This document shows positions 46,123 through 53,709 of a stretch of DNA of 64,000 nucleotides, piece by piece; the stretch's first letter is position 1; every line of letters begins with the position of its first letter. Origin of the DNA: JAJEAD01 sp964420925 (GTDB lineage: Bacteria; Pseudomonadota; Gammaproteobacteria; HK1). The translations under genes and the position numbers were made by a program. The notes under the pieces are model-generated. The model saw only the letters and a list, made by a program, of their open reading frames with translations, did no database searches and had not been told where the DNA came from. The stretch is taken from the NCBI GenBank assembly GCA_964420925.1, contig CAYQVB010000145.1:1-64000 (forward strand), written 5' to 3'.

Positions 46123-48132
46123 TCAGGCGCGACGCCGGACGCGGCGCCGGGGGCGCCGCCCTTGCGCTTCTCTCCGTCGCGGCACCGGCAGGCTGAGCAC
46201 CTGTTCCAGGTGGGGATAGGAGGCGCTGCGATGAGGAATCGCCATCGCGTCGACGAAGTGCTCCTGGAAGCGCGGCTCGACCGCGGTCTCGATCTTCTGG
46301 ATGTGACGCACCACGTCTTCGATCTCCGTGCGCGAACGCTTGTCGAGCAACGCGACGCGCGCTCCGGTGCCGGCGGCGTTGCCGGCGGAGGTCACGTGCG
46401 CCAGTGCGCAGTCCGGCACCATGCCGAGCACCATCGCGTACTTGACGTCGATGTGGCTGCCGAAGGCGCCGGCGAGGCGAACCCGATCGACGTGGTCGAC
46501 GCGCAGATGGTCCATCAACAGGCGCACCCCGGCGTAGAGCGCCGCCTTGGCGAGCTGGATGGCGCGCACGTCGTTCTGGGTGATCCGCAGCGGCACCTCC
46601 CCTCGGTGCAGCAGGTAGCTGAAGGTGCGCCCCTCCGCGACGATCCGGTCACTTCGCTGCGCGAAGCTTCCGTCCACGACACCGTCCGCGTCGATGATGC
46701 CGGCGAGAAACATCTCCGCGATCGCCTCGATGATGCCGGAGCCGCAGATCCCGGTGATGCCGCTTCCCGCCGTCGCTTCCGCGAACCCCGGCTCGTCCGA
46801 CCACAGCTCGGCGCCGATGACCCGGAAGCGCGGCTCGAGGGTGCGGGGATCGATGCGCACCCGCTCCACCGCGCCCGGCGCCGCGCGTTGCCCGCAACTG
46901 ATCTGGGCGCCCTCGAACGCGGGGCCGGTCGGACTCGAGCAGGCGAGCATGCGATGGCGGTTGCCGAGCATGATCTCGGCATTGGTGCCCACGTCCACCA
47001 CCAGGCTCATCTCCTCGCGGAGATAGGGCGCCTCGGAGAGCAGTACTCCCGCCGCATCCGCCCCCACGTGCCCTGCGATGCAGGGGAGGACGTACACGCG
47101 GGCATGGGGATTCAGCTCGAGCCCCAGCCCCTGCGCACCGGTGACCACCGCTTCGTCGGTGGCGAGCGCGAAGGGGGCGCCGCCGAGCTCGATCGGGTTC
47201 ATGCCGAGCAGCAGGTGGTGCATGATGGGGTTGCCGACGAAGGTCACTTCGAGGATGTCCGTCACCTCGACCGCCGCGTCCTCCGCCACCGCCCGTGCGA
47301 GCGCATTGATCGCGGCCCGGACCGCCGCCGTCATCTCCTTTTCGCCTCCGGGATTCATCATCACGTAGGAGACGCGGCTCATCAGGTCTTCGCCGAAGCG
47401 GATCTGGGGGTTCATCACCCCCGAGGAAGCGACAACTTCCCCGGACGAGAGATCGCACAGGTGTGCCGCCACCGTGGTCGAGCCGACATCCACCGCGAGC
47501 CCGAACACGCGGTCCTTGTAGCCCGGCCACACCCCGATGATCTCGGATTCGTCGTAGATCGCGACGGTGACGTTCCAGTCTCCCTCGCGCAGGGTGTCCT
47601 GGAGCCCGTGCAGGATGTCCGGGTCGCAGTCGAGGCTTGCCAGGCGCCACTCGAACTCGAGCGCCTCCTTCAGCCGGCGCAGGTCCGAGGCGGGATCGTG
47701 CATGTCCGGCTCCTGCACCTCGACGTAGTGCAGGTGCACCATGGGGTTCATCTCGATGTCGTGGACCTCGACCCGCTTGCGCACCACCTGCCGGTGCACC
47801 TGACTCTCCGGGGGCACGTCCACGACGACATCGCCGAGGATGGCGGTCGAGCAACCGAGGCGGCGACCGTCGGCGAGAGGATTCTCGCTCGCGTAGCGAT
47901 CCTCCACCTCCGAGACCTGGCTCAGGTGGGCAGGAGCCGACTCGATGCCGTGCTTGGCGAAGGTGCCGATGCTCTGCACGACCTGGCAGCGGCCGCAGAT
48001 CCCCCGCCCGCCGCATACCGAGTCGAGGTCGACGCCGAGCGCACGCGCCGCCTGCAGGATCGTGGTACCGGCGGGAAAGCGCCCGCGCCGCCCGGAGGGA
48101 GTGAAGACGACGAGCGCTTCGTCAGCCCGCAT
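46123..48132 (-). CDS. RACo-like reductive activator of corrinoid proteins (2Fe-2S + ASKHA)
   Basis: A 669-residue protein. An N-terminal ferredoxin domain has Cys40, Cys46, Cys49 and Cys94 (CX5CX2CX44C), and the large C-terminal part is an ASKHA ATPase-like domain with FGLAVDVGSTTVAAHL and SLVVDVGTNAEIMLG. This layout is that of COG3894/RACo proteins, which use ATP to reduce inactive Co(II) corrinoid back to Co(I). It serves the corrinoid protein at the head of the operon. The C-terminus is an Arg-rich tail. The start codon, ATGCGGGCT, lies inside the terminal inverted repeat of the upstream element. Confidence 0.93.
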   Translation of the reverse strand: MRADEALVVFTPSGRRGRFPAGTTILQAARALGVDLDSVCGGRGICGRCQVVQSIGTFAKHGIESAPAHLSQVSEVEDRYASENPLADGRRLGCSTAILGDVVVDVPPESQVHRQVVRKRVEVHDIEMNPMVHLHYVEVQEPDMHDPASDLRRLKEALEFEWRLASLDCDPDILHGLQDTLREGDWNVTVAIYDESEIIGVWPGYKDRVFGLAVDVGSTTVAAHLCDLSSGEVVASSGVMNPQIRFGEDLMSRVSYVMMNPGGEKEMTAAVRAAINALARAVAEDAAVEVTDILEVTFVGNPIMHHLLLGMNPIELGGAPFALATDEAVVTGAQGLGLELNPHARVYVLPCIAGHVGADAAGVLLSEAPYLREEMSLVVDVGTNAEIMLGNRHRMLACSSPTGPAFEGAQISCGQRAAPGAVERVRIDPRTLEPRFRVIGAELWSDEPGFAEATAGSGITGICGSGIIEAIAEMFLAGIIDADGVVDGSFAQRSDRIVAEGRTFSYLLHRGEVPLRITQNDVRAIQLAKAALYAGVRLLMDHLRVDHVDRVRLAGAFGSHIDVKYAMVLGMVPDCALAHVTSAGNAAGTGARVALLDKRSRTEIEDVVRHIQKIETAVEPRFQEHFVDAMAIPHRSASYPHLEQVLSLPVPRRREAQGRRPRRRVRRRA

Positions 48133-48414
48133 TCGTCACCAAGCTACGTGGCGAGGGCGTCGAGACGCCTTGGGCCGTGGATGCACGGACTGAGGGGCGT
48201 GTGCGGGCGAGCCGGAAACCGACGAAGCGCCGGTGGCGCTTCGTCCCGGCGAGCGGGCAAGCCGGGGATGGCTTGCCCGGCCTGCAAGCAACGCTCCGGA
48301 CTGTGGAGCGCTAGCCAAGTAGTAGTAACCATGTCGAAGTGGCTCGAGGGAGTACGCCCGCTCACAGCGAGCGTATCGGCGTCCGCAGCAGGAGTTTGGT
48401 GACGAATGCGGGCT
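48124..48414. repeat. Hairpin-rich element with 19-bp terminal inverted repeats
   Basis: Bases 48124-48142 and 48396-48414 are perfect inverted repeats (TTGGTGACGAATGCGGGCT at the right end). Between them lies a chain of hairpins: 48156-48169, 48175-48188, 48221-48245 (11-bp stem, 3-base loop), 48254-48279 (10-bp stem), 48292-48310 and 48354-48382. The right 84 bp recur at 62-145 with compensatory stem changes. It fills the gap between the methyltransferase gene and the activator gene, donates most of one stop codon and the other gene's start codon. No target duplication or transposase is visible. A MITE-like mobile element or a structured intergenic RNA are both possible. Confidence 0.75.
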
Positions 48415-49321
48415 AACCACGGCGTCGGCGGCGACCCTCGCGGCGCCCGCGCCCGCCCCCGGCTTCGATTCCGCTCGGCGGAGTCCGGTACTTGCGGATC
48501 CAGCGGCGGCAGTCGGGGTCGTGTCCCATCATCACGTCGGCCCCGGACACGGCCTGGATCACGCTCTCTTCGAGCGGATTGGTGATCGCGGAGGTGAGTC
48601 CGGCCGCGATCGCCATGGTGAGGAAGGCGTTGTTGATGCCCGGCCGGTTGGGCAGTCCGAAGCTCACGTTGGAGGCGCCGCAGGTCGAGTTGACACCGAG
48701 CTCCTCGCGCAACCGGCGCAGGATGTGCATGACCTGCCGCCCGGCCCGGTTGATGGCGCCGATCGGCATGACGAGCGGGTCCACCACCACGTCGGCGCGC
48801 GGAATGCCGTGGTCCTCCGCGCGCTCCACGATCTTCTTCGCCACCGCGAAACGCACATCCGGGTCCTCCGAGATGCCGGTCTCGTCGTTCGAGATGGCGA
48901 CCACCGCCGCGCCGTACTTCCTGACCAGCGGCAGCACCGACTCCAGCCGCTCTTCCTCCCCGGTGACCGAGTTGACGAGGGCCTTGCCCTGGTAGACCTC
49001 GAGGCCCCGTTCCAGCGCGGCCACGATCGACGAATCGATGGACAGGGGCGCGTCGGTGATGTCCTGCACGAGCCGGACCGCTTCGGCGAGGATTGCCGGC
49101 TCGTCGGCGAGCGGGATACCGGCGTTCACGTCCAGCATGTGGGCCCCCGCCCCAACCTGCGCGAGCGCGTCGGACTCGACCCGGGTGAAGTCCCCGGCCG
49201 CCATCTCGGCCGCGAGCACCTTGCGCCCGGTGGGGTTGATGCGCTCCCCGATCACCACGAAGGGGCGCTCGAACCCGATGACAACTTCCCGGCGGGGCGA
49301 ACTGACGACGGTATCGGTCAT
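48413..49321 (-). CDS. Pterin-binding methyltransferase (methyl-THF:corrinoid type)
   Basis: A 302-residue TIM-barrel protein of the pterin-binding (dihydropteroate synthase-like) family. FVVIGERINPTGRK, HMLDVNAGIP, SIDSSIVAALERGL and the SNVSFGLPNR sequence are those of methyltetrahydrofolate:corrinoid methyltransferases such as AcsE and MtgA. It would move methyl groups between the corrinoid protein and THF. ATG 49321 overlaps the MetF stop (ATGA). The C-terminal 20 residues are Gly/Arg-rich, and the stop codon is formed at the border of the inverted-repeat element. Confidence 0.92.
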   Translation of the reverse strand: MTDTVVSSPRREVVIGFERPFVVIGERINPTGRKVLAAEMAAGDFTRVESDALAQVGAGAHMLDVNAGIPLADEPAILAEAVRLVQDITDAPLSIDSSIVAALERGLEVYQGKALVNSVTGEEERLESVLPLVRKYGAAVVAISNDETGISEDPDVRFAVAKKIVERAEDHGIPRADVVVDPLVMPIGAINRAGRQVMHILRRLREELGVNSTCGASNVSFGLPNRPGINNAFLTMAIAAGLTSAITNPLEESVIQAVSGADVMMGHDPDCRRWIRKYRTPPSGIEAGGGRGRREGRRRRRG

Positions 49322-50322
49322 AGAACGGCTCTCTTCGCAGCAGGCTGGTCGCCGCCCGGGCGCCAGGGCCGGCGCTCTCCGAGCACCGCCGAGGCATCGA
49401 TGATCTCCGCGATCGCCTCCTCCTGGCGATAGGCCATCACGTGCACACCCGCCACCCCTTCGATCTCCCGGATCTCCTGAATCGTCTCCACGCACAGGCG
49501 CCGGCCTTCCATTCGGGGCGAACGGGCGCGAGCGAGGCGGTCGATGGTCGACTCGGGAATGTGCACCCCCGGTACGTGCGCAAGGATCCAGCGCGCGGCA
49601 CGGGCCGATGCGAGCGGGCCGACGCCAATGAGAATGAAGCAGCGCTCGTGGAGGCCGCGATCGCGCGCCTGGGACATGAAGCGGCGCAGTCGCGGCACGT
49701 CGAAGCAGTACTGCGTCTGCGCGAACTGCATGCCGGCCTCGATTTTCTTCTCCAGGTGCTCCACCCGGAAATCGAAGGGCGGCATGAAGGGATTGGCGGC
49801 GCCGCCCACCAGGACCCGGGGGGGCCGACTGATGGCCCGGCCGCTCTCGAAGCGCGACTCGTCCCGCATCCTCCGCACCAGGGAGATGAGCGACACCGCG
49901 TCGAGGTCGAAAACCGGCTTGGCCGCGGGATGATCCCCCGCCTGCACGCCGTCGCCGGTGAGGCAGAGGATGTTGGAGACCCCCATTGCCGCGGCCCCGA
50001 GCACCTCTCCCTGGATGGCGATGCGGTTGCGGTCGCGACAGGAGATCTGCATCACCATGGAATAGCCGAGTCGGGTCAGCAGGGAACACACGCCGACGCT
50101 GGACATGTGACAGTTCGCGCCCGAACCGTCGGTGGCGTTTATCGCGTCCACGTAGCCTTCGAAGACCCGCGCGCGCGAGTACACCTCTTCCGGATCCGCA
50201 GAGTCCGGCGGCGAGAGCTCCGCGGTGACCGCGAAGCGGCGGCTGCGCAGCACCTGCTCGAAGCGTCCGGGTGAGCTCGAGCCCGGGGGGAGCGGCAGCT
50301 CCGCAGCGGGATCCGCGACCAT
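49318..50322 (-). CDS. metF: Methylenetetrahydrofolate reductase (MetF), MetV-associated
   Basis: A 334-residue MetF-like protein. RRFAVTAELSPPDSADPE, DAINATDGSGANCHMSS, QISCRDRNRIAIQGEVLGAAAMGVSNILCLTGD and the KKIEAGMQFAQTQYCFD segment form the FAD/folate TIM barrel that reduces methylene-THF to methyl-THF. ATG 50322 overlaps the stop of the metV-like gene by one base, and its stop overlaps the methyltransferase start. Pairing with a cysteine-rich MetV-type protein is the arrangement of acetogens and some other bacteria. A second MetF lies at 61384-62253. Confidence 0.92.
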   Translation of the reverse strand: MVADPAAELPLPPGSSSPGRFEQVLRSRRFAVTAELSPPDSADPEEVYSRARVFEGYVDAINATDGSGANCHMSSVGVCSLLTRLGYSMVMQISCRDRNRIAIQGEVLGAAAMGVSNILCLTGDGVQAGDHPAAKPVFDLDAVSLISLVRRMRDESRFESGRAISRPPRVLVGGAANPFMPPFDFRVEHLEKKIEAGMQFAQTQYCFDVPRLRRFMSQARDRGLHERCFILIGVGPLASARAARWILAHVPGVHIPESTIDRLARARSPRMEGRRLCVETIQEIREIEGVAGVHVMAYRQEEAIAEIIDASAVLGERRPWRPGGDQPAAKRAVL

Positions 50323-50792
50323 CACTCTACCGGCTCCCGGGTCTCCTGCGTCGAGCGTCGGCGCGCCGCTTCGAGCCAGAAGGAACGGCCCGCCACCCGG
50401 TGGTCGAAGGCCACCTGCACCTGGCGAATGGCGTCGCCGTTTCGCATGCGTCGGCTTCCCTCCCATGCCTCGACCCAGACGCAGCGCATGGTGGGAATCA
50501 CTTCGCAGTTCCCGTCGGCGCGGACACCGCCGCAGGGCCCGTTGCGCAGTTGCTTGGGACAGTTCATCGGGCAGGACATGCCGGTCGAGCCGAGCAGGCA
50601 CTCGCCGCACATCCGGCAATCGAAGAGAAAGCGCTTGACGAGCGCTTCCAACGCCGCCACCGGGCGCTCCAGGCGCCGGTAGCCGATACGCCGGAAGAGC
50701 GGGTGCATGGTTTCGAGCAGGGTCTCGAAGACGGCGTAGAGCGCTTCGAGAAGACGTGCGTGGCGAACCGACCAGCGACGCACCGCGTACAT
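50322..50792 (-). CDS. MetV-like methylene-THF reductase C-terminal-domain protein
   Basis: A 156-residue protein with the MTHFR_C (PF12225-type) cysteine-rich region CRMCGECLLGSTGMSCPMNCPKQ then NGPCGG, which binds iron-sulfur or zinc in MetV. It partners the MetF encoded directly after it (TGATG overlap). The first 60 residues are helical and basic. In acetogens MetV links MetF to an electron donor; here, in an apparently aerobic organism, the donor is unknown. Confidence 0.9.
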   Translation of the reverse strand: MYAVRRWSVRHARLLEALYAVFETLLETMHPLFRRIGYRRLERPVAALEALVKRFLFDCRMCGECLLGSTGMSCPMNCPKQLRNGPCGGVRADGNCEVIPTMRCVWVEAWEGSRRMRNGDAIRQVQVAFDHRVAGRSFWLEAARRRSTQETREPVE

Positions 50793-50796
50793 CGGG

Positions 50797-51108
50797 TCAG
50801 TCCTCGCTCCGCGGATCGATGCCGCCGGCCTTCACCATCGCCTCGAGCCGCTCGTCGCTGAAGGCCGTCTCGAGCCGTGCCGCTTCCGCCCGCATCACCT
50901 CCTCGATGTCGTCCCCGCAGGGCCGGGACACGCGCCGCCACTCTTCCAGGTACTTGTCGCTGCTGCCCTTTCCGGCGCGCATCGCGGCCCGATCGATGGC
51001 GGTGTGAAAGCGTTCCGAGAGCGGGGTTTTGGTGTTGGTCCGCCCCCGCCGGACAATGACCTGAGCGGGAATGTCGCGCCAGTACACCGTGATGAGCTTC
51101 GCCGCCAT
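50797..51108 (-). CDS. Small PF13769-type ('virulence factor' domain) protein
   Basis: A 103-residue soluble protein, MAAKLITVYWRDIPAQVIV at the start, then a helical region with SDKYLEEWRR. It matches my recollection of the short family named virulence factor (PF13769), which recurs beside MetV, DUF1638 and corrinoid protein genes. The name is historical and gives no function. It lies three bases after the DUF1638 stop and four bases before the MetV-like start, so it is part of the operon. The role is unknown; a small accessory of the methyl-transfer complex is a guess. Confidence 0.75.
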   Translation of the reverse strand: MAAKLITVYWRDIPAQVIVRRGRTNTKTPLSERFHTAIDRAAMRAGKGSSDKYLEEWRRVSRPCGDDIEEVMRAEAARLETAFSDERLEAMVKAGGIDPRSED

Positions 51109-51111
51109 CGC

Positions 51112-51729
51112 CTACGCGTCTCCTGGCGATACCCGGGTCGTCGCCGGCAGGGAGCGAAGCGCCCCTTCCAGGTCGCCATATCCGGTCACGTGATGCTCGA
51201 AGCGAAGCGACAGCCGCTCCGCCGCCGCCCGGGCCCGCGCGAGGAGATCGGCGTCTTCGCGCTGAGCGAGATAGACGAGCTTGCGATAGTTCCCGAAGTA
51301 CTCGCGTTCGAGCTGCGGATGGCGGTCGATACCGAGCCCCCGGATGATGAGGCGATCGAAGTGACGGGCGAGGAAATCGGTGAGGTAGAGGGTGCCGGGC
51401 TCGGCCTCGGAGAGCCGGTCGAAAAGTTGCGAGCCGGCAAAGAATCCGTAGCAATGCGCGCCGGGGATCCTCGACACGCCCTCCTCTTCGAGCACCGCGT
51501 CGAGGAGACCTCCGGTCCCGCAGTCCGCATACGCGACGAAGATGTCTGCGAAGCGGCCGCGGGCGTCTCGAATCTTCTCCCGCACCGCCGCCGGGATCCG
51601 CTCCGGCCGGTTGTGAAGATCGGCGGGCAGGCACTGGAGGGTGATGTGATCCCACCCGTTCGCGGCACGCAACGCCACGATTTCATGCGAAATCGCCCCG
51701 CATGCGATCACCAGGGTGCCTTCCGGCAC
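51112..51729 (-). CDS. DUF1638-domain protein
   Basis: A 205-residue protein of the DUF1638 family. Conserved features include LVIACGAISHE at residues 6-16, LQCLPADLHNRPE, AYADCGTGG and PGAHCYGFFAG, giving three to four conserved Cys and a His that could bind metal or a cofactor. It starts at GTG 51729 with AGGAGGG upstream. The family occurs with corrinoid methyltransferases in methanogens and bacteria; its function is not established. It follows the corrinoid protein gene by 33 bp. Confidence 0.85.
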   Translation of the reverse strand: MPEGTLVIACGAISHEIVALRAANGWDHITLQCLPADLHNRPERIPAAVREKIRDARGRFADIFVAYADCGTGGLLDAVLEEEGVSRIPGAHCYGFFAGSQLFDRLSEAEPGTLYLTDFLARHFDRLIIRGLGIDRHPQLEREYFGNYRKLVYLAQREDADLLARARAAAERLSLRFEHHVTGYGDLEGALRSLPATTRVSPGDA

Positions 51730-51762
51730 GGTGTTGCGCCCTCCTGTCGGCGGGATGCCGGC

Positions 51763-52485
51763 CTACACCGCCGCCGCTTTCGCCGCCCGATGCCGGGCCA
51801 CCAGCTCCTTGGCGGTCTCCACCGCGACCGCGGCATCCCGGCAGTAGGCGTCCGCCCCGATCGCCTCGGCGAACTGCTCGTTCAGGGGCGCGCCACCGAC
51901 GAGCACGATGTAGTCGTCGCGGATCCCCTTCTCGACCATGGTGTCGATGACCACCTTCATGTAGGGCATGGTGGTGGTGAGCAGCGCCGACATCCCGAGA
52001 ATTTCGGGCTGGTGCTCCTCGATCGCCTCGAGGTAGTTCTCCACCGGATTGTTGATGCCGATGTTGAAGACCTCGAAGCCCGCGCCCTCGAGCATCATGG
52101 CGACCAGGTTCTTGCCGATGTCGTGGATGTCGCCCTTCACGGTGCCGATCACCACCTTCCCGATGGTTTCCGCTCCGGTTTCGGTGAGCAGCGGGCGCAG
52201 GATCTCCATGCCCCCCTTCATCGCATTGGCGGCGAGCAGCACCTCCGGCACGAAGAGGATACCGTCGCGGAAGTCGATGCCGACGATGCGCATGCCCTCG
52301 ACCAGCGCTTCGTCGAGCAACTGCTTCGGACCCCACCCGCGATCGAGCAGGATATGGGTACCTTCCTCGATCTCCTCCTTCAGTCCGTCGTAGAGATCGT
52401 CGTGCATCTGCTTGACGAGCTCGTCGTCCGGCAGGGTGCTCAGATCGAGATCTTCACCCTCGTCCAAATCGACTTCATCGTTCAC
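51763..52485 (-). CDS. Cobalamin-binding corrinoid (methyl carrier) protein
   Basis: A 240-residue MtaC/MtbC/MtgC-type carrier. A helical cap (residues about 25-105) is followed by the B12-binding domain with GDIHDIGKN (Asp119, His121, Gly124: the DxHxxG base-off motif), SALLTTTM and LVGGAPLN. It carries a methyl group on cobalt between methyltransferases. GTG 52485 is chosen because AGGAG lies seven bases upstream; the open frame extends further without similarity. The first 20 residues are strongly acidic. It heads an eight-gene operon. Confidence 0.93.
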   Translation of the reverse strand: MNDEVDLDEGEDLDLSTLPDDELVKQMHDDLYDGLKEEIEEGTHILLDRGWGPKQLLDEALVEGMRIVGIDFRDGILFVPEVLLAANAMKGGMEILRPLLTETGAETIGKVVIGTVKGDIHDIGKNLVAMMLEGAGFEVFNIGINNPVENYLEAIEEHQPEILGMSALLTTTMPYMKVVIDTMVEKGIRDDYIVLVGGAPLNEQFAEAIGADAYCRDAAVAVETAKELVARHRAAKAAAV

Positions 52486-52790
52486 ACCGGGGCTCCTGAT
52501 GGCCGTCGCACGCGGCGAGATATCGAGCGGCCCACGCTCGAAGTGACGGCGGAAGATTAAGTGGCTCGGTGCATGCTGCTGGCGCGTCCGCGACATCGTG
52601 TTATCGAAAAACGACACCCGCCGGGTTGCAGTGCGCGTGAACCTCGGGAACGTTCCGCCCAGGACCGCGGGCGGCGGGAGGGTCGCCTCGCGAAAAGACC
52701 GTGTCGCTCGCGAGCAAGTGAAAAGGAAGCTCCCCGCTCACACTGCCGCGGCGTCCGCGCCGCCGCGCCGGGGGCGGCCTCACGATACCG
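52486..52790. other. Divergent regulatory region, corrinoid operon / folD
   Basis: 305 bp from which the minus-strand corrinoid operon and plus-strand folD-folC-SDR genes diverge. It contains a perfect 10-bp palindrome GGAACGTTCC (52647-52656), a candidate operator, and several short A+T-rich patches (around 52600-52615). I recognise no cobalamin, glycine, SAM or THF riboswitch core. Confidence 0.4.
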
Positions 52791-53702
52791 ATGACCGAAG
52801 CTGCGAGCGACACCGAAGTCCTCATCGACGGCAAGGCCTTCGCCGCGGGCCTGCGCGACAGGCTGCGCCGGCAGGTCGTCCGCCTGCATGACGTGCACGC
52901 GGTCACCCCCGGACTCGCGGTGGTGCTGGTCGGCGAAGACCCGGCGAGCGAGGTCTATGTGCGTCACAAGGTGCGACAGACCCGGGAGGCGGGAATGGCT
53001 TCCTTCGAGCATCGCCTCGACGCCGACACCTCGGAGGAAGCGCTGCTCGGGCTCGTGCGGCGCCTGAACGAGGACCCGCGCATCAACGGCCTCCTGGTGC
53101 AGCTCCCGCTCCCGGAGCAGATCCGGGAAGCTGCCGTGATCGAGGCGATCGATCCGGCCAAGGATGTGGACGGATTGCACCCCCGCAATGTCGGGCTGCT
53201 CTCCAACGGAGGGCCGGCGATGGTGCCCTGCACCCCGCTCGGCTGCCTGATGCTGCTGAAGCACCGGCTCGGCGACCTCACCGGGGCGCGGGCGCTCGTG
53301 CTCGGACGTTCGAACATCGTCGGCAAGCCGGTAGCCCAACTGCTGCTCGCCGAGCACTGCACCGTCTCCATCGCGCACTCCCGAACCCGCGACCTCGCCG
53401 CAGAGTGCCGGCGGGCGGAGATCCTGGTTGCGGCAGTCGGGCGACCCGGACTGGTGCAGGGCGACTGGATAAGGCCGGGAGCGGCGGTCATCGATGTCGG
53501 GGTCAACCGCATCGACGCCGGCAACGGGAAGACCCGCCTCGTGGGTGACGTCGATTTCGAGGAGGCGAAGAAGCGCGCGGGGGCGATCACCCCGGTGCCG
53601 GGCGGAGTCGGCCCGATGACCATCGCCTGCCTGCTCCTCAACACCCTGACCGCGACCTGCCGGCAGCAGGGCCTGTCCGCCGAGGAGTTCGCGCCCGACT
53701 GA
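52791..53702 (+). CDS. folD: Methylene-THF dehydrogenase / methenyl-THF cyclohydrolase
   Basis: A 303-residue bifunctional FolD. It interconverts methylene-, methenyl- and 10-formyl-THF. YVRHKVRQTREAG holds the catalytic Lys (about 62), GLLVQLPLP and PAKDVDGLHPRN the folate site, and VLGRSNIVGKPVAQLLL the NADP site; the signature TPVPGGVGPMT is near the end. It starts the plus-strand one-carbon unit diverging from the corrinoid operon; folC begins seven bases after its stop. Confidence 0.96.
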   Translation: MTEAASDTEVLIDGKAFAAGLRDRLRRQVVRLHDVHAVTPGLAVVLVGEDPASEVYVRHKVRQTREAGMASFEHRLDADTSEEALLGLVRRLNEDPRINGLLVQLPLPEQIREAAVIEAIDPAKDVDGLHPRNVGLLSNGGPAMVPCTPLGCLMLLKHRLGDLTGARALVLGRSNIVGKPVAQLLLAEHCTVSIAHSRTRDLAAECRRAEILVAAVGRPGLVQGDWIRPGAAVIDVGVNRIDAGNGKTRLVGDVDFEEAKKRAGAITPVPGGVGPMTIACLLLNTLTATCRQQGLSAEEFAPD

Positions 53703-53709
53703 AGCGCCG

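Noticed and set aside
48136..48420. 94-codon frame running through the inverted-repeat element on the minus strand
   Set aside because: It starts at a GTG inside the methyltransferase gene, no clear ribosome site is seen, and the sequence is explained by hairpin structure rather than protein conservation. A peptide cannot be fully excluded.
50797..51108. Role in virulence suggested by the PF13769 family name
   Set aside because: The name is historical; the operon context is one-carbon metabolism and nothing in the sequence supports a virulence function.
52486..52790. Possible riboswitch (cobalamin, glycine or THF) between the corrinoid operon and folD
   Set aside because: The position would suit one, but I found no conserved core such as the cobalamin box; only a 10-bp palindrome is clear.
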